Source of the DNA: Actinomadura roseirufa
Lineage (GTDB): Bacteria; Actinomycetota; Actinomycetes; Streptosporangiales; Streptosporangiaceae
DNA length: 58,543 nt
Reading direction: 5' to 3'
NCBI RefSeq assembly: GCF_900659635.1
Contig: NZ_CAACVB010000023.1
Location: forward strand, 1 to 58,543
Within the stretch, counting starts at the first letter, position 1, and every line of letters starts with the position of its first letter. Positions 50,682-58,543 of the stretch are shown here, piece after piece. Both the position numbers and the translations under genes were made by a program. The notes beneath the pieces were generated by a model. The model did not search any database, was not told the origin of the DNA, and saw only the letters and a program-made list of their open reading frames with translations.

Positions 50682-51569
50682 TCAGCGCGTGGCGGCGAGG
50701 AGGCCGGCGCGCAGCGCGTCGGCGTTGTCGGCCAGGAAGCGGGCGAACGTGCGGGGTTCGCGTCCGGTCAGCTCGCGCACCGCGGTCGTGGTGGCCTCCA
50801 GCGAGCCCGCCGCCACCTCGCGGCAGAGTTCGGCGATGTCGTCGGCGAACCCGGCCGGAAGACCCTGGGCTCGCAGCGACGCGGCCATCTCGTCCGGCGA
50901 CAGCTCGACGTGCGCGACGGAACGGCCCAGCACCGTGGAGATCTCGCGGGCGACGTCGGCGTGGGTGAGGGCCTGGGGGCCGGTGAGCACGTAGGTCTCG
51001 CCGAGGCCAGCCGTCCCGGACAGGAGCGCGGCGGCGCAGGCGGCGATGTCCCGGCAATCGACATAGGACACGCCGGCGTCACCGTAGGCACCGGCGATGC
51101 CGCCCTCGGCGGTGAACGTGCCCGCTCCGGTGATGAAGTTCTGCATGAACCCGCTCGGCTGCAGGATCGTCCAGCCCAGCCCGGACGCCTTGAGGTACCG
51201 CTCGATCTCCCAGTGCGCGCCTTCCGCCAGCGGCCCGCCCTGGTGCGCGTGCCAGACCGAGACCTTCACCACCCGGCCCACCCCGGCGGCGCGGGCGGCG
51301 TCGATGGCCGCCCGCTGCAGACGGATCATCGGCTGCTCCCCGTCGGCGACCGGCTCGGCGCCGGTGCTGTTCAGCAGCAGGCGGTCCACGCCCGTCATGG
51401 CGGAGGCGAGGGAGCCGGGGTCGGCGAAGTCGCCCACGACGTAGTCGCAGCCGAGGGCCCGTCCCTTGGCGGCGTCTCGGACGAGCGCCCGGAAGGGGAC
51501 GTCGCGATCGAGAAGGAGCCGGACGAGGTGCGTGCCGATGGAGCCGGTGGCCCCGGTGACCAGGATCAT
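50682..51569 (-). CDS. NmrA/NAD(P)-binding (atypical SDR) family protein
   Basis: A 295-residue Rossmann protein: MILVTGATGSIGTHLVRLLLDRDVPFRALVRDAAKGRALG holds the GxxGxxG loop, VGDFADPGSLASAMTGVDRLLLNS follows, and HWEIERYLKASGLGWTILQPSGFMQNF is the typical NmrA/QOR2 segment with no YxxxK. Members are quinone or azo reductases or redox-sensing regulators. It is divergent from a TetR gene with a perfect 13-bp inverted repeat between them, a standard TetR-target arrangement. Confidence 0.9.
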   Translation of the reverse strand: MILVTGATGSIGTHLVRLLLDRDVPFRALVRDAAKGRALGCDYVVGDFADPGSLASAMTGVDRLLLNSTGAEPVADGEQPMIRLQRAAIDAARAAGVGRVVKVSVWHAHQGGPLAEGAHWEIERYLKASGLGWTILQPSGFMQNFITGAGTFTAEGGIAGAYGDAGVSYVDCRDIAACAAALLSGTAGLGETYVLTGPQALTHADVAREISTVLGRSVAHVELSPDEMAASLRAQGLPAGFADDIAELCREVAAGSLEATTTAVRELTGREPRTFARFLADNADALRAGLLAATR

Positions 51570-51611
51570 GAGCGTCCTTCCAGGTGCGCGCCGACGGCGC
51601 GACACTAAACT

Positions 51612-51646
51612 GAGGGTGCCTCGGAAACTTATCCCGAGGCACCCTC
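51612..51646. promoter_or_regulatory. TetR-type operator: perfect 13-bp inverted repeat
   Basis: GAGGGTGCCTCGG (51612-51624) and its exact complement CCGAGGCACCCTC (51634-51646) flank a 9-base AT-rich centre, midway between the divergent NmrA-like and TetR starts. It is the probable TetR binding site controlling both genes. Confidence 0.75.
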
Positions 51647-51667
51647 GATTTACAACCGGAGGATCCC

Positions 51668-52234
51668 TTGAGCACCACCCGCCGGCCGCGGGCCGATGCC
51701 CGGCGCAACTACGAGCGCCTGCTGTCGGAGGCCGACGCCGCCTTCGCCGAGCGCGGAGTCGGTGCCAGCCTGGAGAGCATCGCGCGCGGCGCGGGCGTGG
51801 CCATCGGCACCCTCTACGGCCACTTCCCGACCCGCCGCGCACTGGTCGGCGCCCTGCTGCGGGAGCGCAACGAGGCCCTGTTCGAGCTCGGCGACCGGCT
51901 CGTCGCCCAGAACACCCCCGATGCCCTGGCGACGTGGGCGCGGGCGGTCACCGACCACGCCGCCACCTACAGCGGCCTGGCCTCGCTGCTGGCCGGCGGC
52001 CTGGACGACGAGGCATCGGAACTGCACGACTCCTGCCTGCGCATGGCCGACATAGGCGACCGCCTCGTCGCCTCGGCCCGCGCGTCGGGCACCGTCCGTC
52101 CCGACGCGACCGGCGCGGACCTCACCGCGCTGACCACCGCCGCCGCGGCCGTCCGCGAAGACCTGTCACCCGCCGCCGCCGACCGCCTCATCAGCCTCAC
52201 CCTGAGCGGCCTGGCCTGCACGCGAAGAACCTGA
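51668..52234 (+). CDS. TetR family transcriptional regulator
   Basis: A 188-residue regulator starting at TTG 51668 after GGAGGA. The HTH is RRNYERLLSEADAAFAERGVGASLESIARGAGVAIGTLYGHFPTRRALVGALLRER; the C-terminal ligand domain is of the SBP-like TetR_C type (ATWARAVTDHAATYSGLASLLAGGLDD). The text resembles actinobacterial TetRs that repress a divergent NAD(P)-binding reductase. It is probably autoregulated through the inverted repeat at 51612-51646. Confidence 0.92.
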   Translation: MSTTRRPRADARRNYERLLSEADAAFAERGVGASLESIARGAGVAIGTLYGHFPTRRALVGALLRERNEALFELGDRLVAQNTPDALATWARAVTDHAATYSGLASLLAGGLDDEASELHDSCLRMADIGDRLVASARASGTVRPDATGADLTALTTAAAAVREDLSPAAADRLISLTLSGLACTRRT

Positions 52235-52300
52235 CACGACGCCGCCGCCCCCGCGGACCACGAAGCCGACAGTTCCAGGCGGCGCCCGTCGCGGTAGTTA

Positions 52301-53617
52301 TCAAGTGGCCTTGCCGCGGGCGATGTAGAGGTTCATGTTCGTGAAGTCGAGGGTGATGTTGTAGGGCTTGAAGAAGCAGTGGGCGAAGTAGCCGGTCGCG
52401 TCGTACCCGGGACCATAGGGCCAGGGCACGTTCACCAGCATGTTCGGGTCCATTTCGCAGTAGACCTCGTTGGCGACGGCGTCACCGAGTCGGAGTTCCT
52501 CCGGGTAGCAGGGATAGGTGACGGTCGGGTGGCCGTGCCCAGCGGTCTCGATCGGGCGGTCGTAGTCGGTGCGGATCCCCAACCGTTTGGCCACCTCCCC
52601 CGGCATGCCCGCGACCATTTCGCCGACCCCGCCGAAGTTCACGCCCACCACCCGGGTGCCGGAGCCGGCGATGCTGCCCACGCTGCTGAGATCGTGGTCA
52701 CGGGACATCCACAGCGGCAGGGGCTTGACTCCCGCCCGTGCCGCGGCGATGTGAACTTTCCTAGCCGCCTCGGGGGTGGGGCGGCGCAGGATCAGCGACT
52801 GGCCCGCGTAGTCGAAGGTGGTCAGCAGGTGGTAGAAGACCCACGTGCCGATGAGGCCGTCATTGGTCTTGGGAGGCGCGTCCGCGGCCGACTCCGGCTC
52901 TGACCAGTTCACGGGGACGTTGCGCAGTTCGATGCCGCCCAGTTTGAACGATTCCAGCACCCCGTAGTACGACCACATGGCGTGGCCTTCGAATTCACTC
53001 CTTTCCTGATACACGGGGCGTAGCCCTGCCTCCCTGGCCACGGCCGCGGACATGCCCAGCCACCCGGCGCCGGTGTAGAAACTGAAGGTCTTCGGCGGTC
53101 CGCCGTTGACCGAGACCTCGACCTGCGGCTCCGGGTCCACCCGCGTCCATGGCACACGGCCGATGTCGCCATGAATCTGATAGGCATCGCCGCTGACCGC
53201 CGCGAACCATTTGGCGTAGGCTTCCTCGCCGGCCGCCTGCCAGCGCGGCACGGAGAGGGAGAATTTGTTCTGCCGGATGTAGCAGTCCCCCAGGAGCGTG
53301 TTGGTCTCCTTGTCGTCGGGCGCCAGCTTGAGGGCCATCGTGAGGTACTTCTCGGCGTCGGGGAACTTGTTGGCCAGCAGCCCGACATAGCCGCGCTGGC
53401 GAGCCGCGTGCAGGTCCCCGGGGTCCTTCTTCAGGATCTCCTCGTACGCGCGGCCGGCCGGCTCGAACTTCCCGGCCTTGAACAACGCGTCCGCGTCACC
53501 GCCGCCGCCCTGCGCCCTGGCCGTCCCGCCCAGCAACGGCGCCACCCCGGCGGCACCGGCCACCACGGCCGCCCCCCGCAACAGCGAACGCCGATCCCAC
53601 GCCCCGCCATCAGCCAT
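52301..53617 (-). CDS. Tat-exported TPR + retropepsin-like protein lacking the catalytic Asp
   Basis: A 438-residue protein; start at 53617 follows GGAGAAGG. The N-terminus is a twin-arginine signal (WDRRSLLRGAAVVAGAAGVAPLLGGTARA). Residues ~42-130 hold about two TPR repeats (ADALFKAGKFEPAGRAYEEILKKDPGDLHAARQRGYVGLLANKFPDAEKYLTMALKLAPDD). The rest resembles bacterial retropepsin-like aspartyl proteases (GLIGTWVFYHLLTTFDYAGQSLIL), but the expected Asp-Thr-Gly-Ala reads Y181-T-G-A184, so the catalytic Asp is Tyr. The second lobe (VVGVNFGGVGEMVAGMPGEVAKRLGI) also lacks a DTGA. It is likely a non-proteolytic, exported binding protein or uses another mechanism. Confidence 0.8.
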   Translation of the reverse strand: MADGGAWDRRSLLRGAAVVAGAAGVAPLLGGTARAQGGGGDADALFKAGKFEPAGRAYEEILKKDPGDLHAARQRGYVGLLANKFPDAEKYLTMALKLAPDDKETNTLLGDCYIRQNKFSLSVPRWQAAGEEAYAKWFAAVSGDAYQIHGDIGRVPWTRVDPEPQVEVSVNGGPPKTFSFYTGAGWLGMSAAVAREAGLRPVYQERSEFEGHAMWSYYGVLESFKLGGIELRNVPVNWSEPESAADAPPKTNDGLIGTWVFYHLLTTFDYAGQSLILRRPTPEAARKVHIAAARAGVKPLPLWMSRDHDLSSVGSIAGSGTRVVGVNFGGVGEMVAGMPGEVAKRLGIRTDYDRPIETAGHGHPTVTYPCYPEELRLGDAVANEVYCEMDPNMLVNVPWPYGPGYDATGYFAHCFFKPYNITLDFTNMNLYIARGKAT

Positions 53618-53859
53618 GACCTTCTCCTCTTCCATGGTCATCGTCCGAAGCCGGCAGCACCACGCCCCGGCAAGGACCGCTGTGGTCCTCTTGCCTCCAC
53701 CGAAGACCGAAGAGCGTTGCCATGACGTATGCGTTTTTCGATACACCCGCGATACACGCCTCTCCCCCACCTCAAGAAACCCGCGCCATAATGCCGCCAC
53801 TGACGAACGCGGCAGATCGGGCGCTGAATTGGTGTTGGCGACGTTCGTTCTCGCGTCCC

Positions 53860-54153
53860 CTATCTGTGGCCCTGGTGCTTTCCGGGTCGGTCGAGGACGA
53901 GGCCGATGGCGGCAAGGGCCGTGCAGAGAAGCACACCGGGCAGGACGAGTGCGAGCAGGACGCCGACGGGTTCGACGTTGAGGGCGGCCACGCCGACGAG
54001 TATCAGGCCGAGGCCCGCGGCGAACATCCATGACTCTGAGTCGTCTGGGTTCGCGGGTTCGTCCGTGGCCGACTGTGGGTGGCGAAGGTGCCGCGACCAT
54101 CGGGCGAGAGCGATGCCCGCGATGATGAGGAGCGTGCCGAGCAGCTGGTTCAT
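53860..54153 (-). CDS. Small three-segment membrane protein downstream of KimA-like transporter
   Basis: A 97-residue protein with three hydrophobic segments: LLGTLLIIAGIALARW, SWMFAAGLGLILVGVAAL and GVLLALVLPGVLLCTALAAIGLVL, joined by polar loops (HLRHPQSATDEPANPDDSE). The ATG lies 5 bases after the transporter stop with GAGG before it, so it is co-transcribed and may be an accessory subunit. No family was recognised. The call rests on start, ribosome-binding site and the clean membrane pattern. Confidence 0.65.
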   Translation of the reverse strand: MNQLLGTLLIIAGIALARWSRHLRHPQSATDEPANPDDSESWMFAAGLGLILVGVAALNVEPVGVLLALVLPGVLLCTALAAIGLVLDRPGKHQGHR

Positions 54154-54158
54154 GTTCC

Positions 54159-56048
54159 TCAGGTGGTCCAGCTCGCTGTGCGGGCCAGCGTGCCCCGCAT
54201 GCCGGGTTCGGGACGCGGCGCAAGGCGGAAGCGGAGGCGGCACACGACGGCGTCGGTGTCGCGGCGCAGGGCGTGGGCGAGGACGGCGCCGCGCTGGTTC
54301 TGCAGGACGCGCTGCCAGACGTGCTCGGGCTCCAGCTCGGGTATGAGCACGAACACGTGCCGCTCTGAGACGTCCCGCACGTGCTGGACGATCGGCTCGA
54401 CCAACCGCAGATGGTCGTCGTTCAGCAGGACCAGTTCGACGCCGGGCGACCAGCGCTCCCACTCGGCGAGGAACCTTCGCCGGTCGCCGGCCTCCTCCGG
54501 ATGGACGACGCGGACGGCCACGACCCGGTCGCCGAGGCTGAGCGCGGCGGCGAGAGCTTGGCGGGTGAGGTCGGTGACCCCGCCGACGGGCACGATGACC
54601 AGTGCCCTGCGCGGACGCGGCGGAGCGGGCGTGCGGCCGAGCCCGAGCCGTTCTCCGATCCGGGCGTAGGCGCGGCTGATCCGCTCCATGAGCAGGACCA
54701 GCGCCGGCAGCGCCAGCAGGATCAGCCAGCCGCCTTCGGTGAACTTGGACAGTGTCACCACGATCGCGGCGGTGCCGGTCAGGAGGGCGCCCAGGCCGTT
54801 GAGCAGGGTCTTGCGACGCCAGCCGTCCGGGCGGTCGGTCACCCAGTGGCGCACCATGCCCGCCTGCGAGAGGGTGAACCCGACGAAGACGCCGATGGCG
54901 AACAGCGGGACGAGGGTGTTCATGTCTCCACGGGCCGCGAGCAGCAGCGCCGCCGAGGTGACGGCCAGGAAGCCGATGCCGTAGCGGTGGACCTGCCGTT
55001 CGGCGCGCAGCGCGAACAGGTGCGGCAGATTGTTGTCCGCGGCGAGGAGCCGGGCCAGGACGGGGAGGCCGCCGAAGGAGGTGTTGGCGGCCAGCGCGAG
55101 CAGCACCACGGTGGCGAACTGGACCACGTAGAACGCGGCGCCGTGTCCCAACGCGCCCTCGGTGACCTGGGAGAGCACGGTCACGCCGTCCACGGGACGG
55201 ACGGAGAACCTCGCGATCAGCAGCGCGATGCCGATCAGCATCAAAGCCAGCAGCACCCCCAGGGTGACCTCGGCGCGCTGCGCCCGCCTCACGCGCGGCC
55301 TGCGGAAGGACGGGACGGCGTTGGCGATGGCCTCCACGCCGGTGAGCGCGGCGCAGCCGTTGGCGAACGCCTTGAGCAGCAACAGCGCGCCGACCGTCTG
55401 CGGGCCGTTCGCCCGCGCGGCGGCCGCGTGCTCGGTGACGGCGGGGTGATCGCGCAGCAGCCCGGCCACGATGACCAGGATGATCGCGCCCACATAGACG
55501 GCGGTGGGGACGATGAACATCCGCGCGCTGTGGGCGATGCCCCGGTAGTTGACGAGCGTGATGGCGGCGAGCACGGCCAGGCACAGCCAGACCGTGTAGG
55601 GCAGCAGCTCGGGGAAGGCGGAGGTCAGGGCCGCGACTCCGGCGGCGACCGAGACCGCGACGTTGAGCACGTAGTCGACGATCAGGGAGGCCGCGGCGAC
55701 CAGCGCCGGACGGCGTCCGAGGTGCTTCTTGGCGACGCCGTACGCGCCGCCTCCTTCCGGGAAGGCGGCGATCACCTGGCGGTAGGACAGGGTCAGGACG
55801 GTCAGCAGCCCGGCGATCGTGAGGGTGACGGGCAGCATGAAGCCCATGCCGGCTCCCCCGGCGAGCGCCAGGACGAGGACGATCGCCTCGGGCCCGTACG
55901 CGACCGACGCCATCGCGTCCAGGGACAGGGCGGCGAGACCGCCGGCGACGCTCAGCCGGTGCCGGTCGCCGGAATCGGGAGGTTCCTCGGCGGCGGCCGC
56001 GTCCTTCGCCGCTTCACGGCCGCCGATCGCCGTGCGGGGGTACGACAT
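54159..56048 (-). CDS. APC-superfamily transporter, KimA-like (probable K+ uptake)
   Basis: A 629-residue permease from the ATG at 56048 (GGAGG upstream; ATG 56066 is possible). About 12 membrane segments fill residues ~30-460, opening GGLAALSLDAMASVAYGPEAIVLVL and FPEGGGAYGVAKKHLG, typical of the KUP/KimA (YdaO-like) branch. The last ~160 residues are a soluble USP-like cytoplasmic domain (RALVIVPVGGVTDLTRQALAAALSLGDRVVAVRVVHPEEAGDRRRF), as in KimA, where c-di-AMP binds. K+/H+ symport is therefore likely, though generic amino-acid permease annotation is common. No c-di-AMP riboswitch was found upstream. Confidence 0.82.
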   Translation of the reverse strand: MSYPRTAIGGREAAKDAAAAEEPPDSGDRHRLSVAGGLAALSLDAMASVAYGPEAIVLVLALAGGAGMGFMLPVTLTIAGLLTVLTLSYRQVIAAFPEGGGAYGVAKKHLGRRPALVAAASLIVDYVLNVAVSVAAGVAALTSAFPELLPYTVWLCLAVLAAITLVNYRGIAHSARMFIVPTAVYVGAIILVIVAGLLRDHPAVTEHAAAARANGPQTVGALLLLKAFANGCAALTGVEAIANAVPSFRRPRVRRAQRAEVTLGVLLALMLIGIALLIARFSVRPVDGVTVLSQVTEGALGHGAAFYVVQFATVVLLALAANTSFGGLPVLARLLAADNNLPHLFALRAERQVHRYGIGFLAVTSAALLLAARGDMNTLVPLFAIGVFVGFTLSQAGMVRHWVTDRPDGWRRKTLLNGLGALLTGTAAIVVTLSKFTEGGWLILLALPALVLLMERISRAYARIGERLGLGRTPAPPRPRRALVIVPVGGVTDLTRQALAAALSLGDRVVAVRVVHPEEAGDRRRFLAEWERWSPGVELVLLNDDHLRLVEPIVQHVRDVSERHVFVLIPELEPEHVWQRVLQNQRGAVLAHALRRDTDAVVCRLRFRLAPRPEPGMRGTLARTASWTT

Positions 56049-56560
56049 GCGGGAATCCGCCTCCATTTATCTGCTGTTCCATCGCTTCCCATGAATGGCT
56101 TGCGAAGGCCATGCCCACGAGAAGCACCCTAGGACCAGATTTCCGCCGCACTCGGGATCACTACGCCCTATTGACGCCCCTGCCGGGAATCTTGACGCTT
56201 CCCTAACGGCGCGGCCCATCACCGAGGGGCGGGGTTCTGGCGGTCGCGCGGAATTCGACCCAGTCGACCACGGCACGGCATTCCGGGTTAAGGGACTGGA
56301 GGGTGACACAGGGGGACGGCAAGGGGTAGCGGGCCGGTGCGTCCGGTCGGGTCGGGCTCGTGAGCCTGGTCGCTGCGCCGGGAGTGTGGGCGGCGGGGGC
56401 CCATGGGCGCTTGGGTCTTCGGCTTGTTCTGGTGGCCTCTGGTGTGGCGATTCGGTTCGTTCGTAAGCGGGTGAGGCGAACAAGCCGTGCACAGTAGGCG
56501 TCGACATCTACGGTGACGTGCGCGCCAAGGGCGGGACGACGACGTGCGTGGAGGTGCGGG
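56049..56560. other. Divergent intergenic region between KimA-like and kinase-Hsp70 genes
   Basis: About 510 bases holding promoters in both directions. TTGACG occurs at 56171 and 56191 on the plus strand, but neither has a convincing -10 at 16-18 bases. No riboswitch consensus, RNA gene or small ORF with a ribosome-binding site was found. Confidence 0.4.

Positions 56561-58543
<1,983 letters not shown>

Noticed and set aside
56049..56300. c-di-AMP (ydaO-type) riboswitch upstream of the KimA-like gene
   Set aside because: I looked for the conserved core elements of that riboswitch on the minus strand and did not find them.

Overview
This 58.5 kb window is high-GC DNA (roughly 70% G+C by eye) with GTG/TTG starts, ATGA/GTGA stop-start overlaps, probable leaderless promoters, a WXG100-type protein, an F420-type luciferase-like oxidoreductase and many one-component regulators. 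This points to a filamentous actinomycete (Streptomyces/Actinomadura-like; genus is inference). No rRNA, tRNA or CRISPR array was seen.

Layout. 1-8.7 kb: the 3' end of an IS630-type transposase, then loosely packed accessory genes (DUF6461-like protein, dienelactone hydrolase with divergent GlxA-type regulator, secreted ricin-B lectin, SDR-MerR operon with a MerR-type promoter, lone GAF protein, DUF5994 remnant). 8.7-14.3 kb: LysR regulator divergent from a tightly coupled PhzF / ornithine-cyclodeaminase-like / polar amino-acid ABC importer operon. 14.4-18.3 kb: ACT protein, Tat-exported serine-hydrolase-like protein, OmpR/EnvZ-type two-component system. 18.5-21.0 kb: WXG100-like protein, a multidomain toxin-like protein with a low-GC C-terminal nuclease-like domain, and a pentapeptide-repeat protein overlapping it, read as a polymorphic toxin/immunity locus. 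21.0-25.1 kb: beta-ketoadipate-type thiolase plus CoA-transferase A/B with divergent LysR, and a 5'-truncated SDR remnant. 25.1-43.3 kb: IclR regulator, PPOX flavoprotein and PDR-type reductase; branched-chain/amide-type ABC importer; and a catabolic operon (dehydrogenase of the dihydrodipicolinate-reductase fold, 2-oxoacid dehydrogenase E1 alpha/beta and E2 without E3, hydantoinase/oxoprolinase A and B, LLM flavin oxidoreductase), followed by an alpha/beta hydrolase. A TGCTCA/TGAGCA half-site recurs at three promoters here, suggesting one regulon.

43.4-50.5 kb is the most unusual locus. A minus-strand operon begins with a 20-codon ORF with its own ribosome-binding site (49124-49186), then a 104-residue unknown protein, a transaldolase-like aldolase, a family-2-type glycosyltransferase, a PIG-L deacetylase and a three-gene ABC-2 exporter, nearly all overlapping or a few bases apart. 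A TrmB/LuxR-type regulator is divergent, with repeated motifs in the shared promoter region. I read it as a peptide or aminosugar natural-product pathway of unassigned type.

50.7-58.5 kb: NmrA-like reductase with divergent TetR and a perfect 13-bp-arm inverted repeat; a Tat-exported TPR/retropepsin-like protein lacking the catalytic Asp; a KimA-like transporter with a small membrane protein; and, running off the window, an in-frame fusion of a Hanks-type Ser/Thr kinase to an Hsp70 (DnaK) ATPase, a second striking feature.
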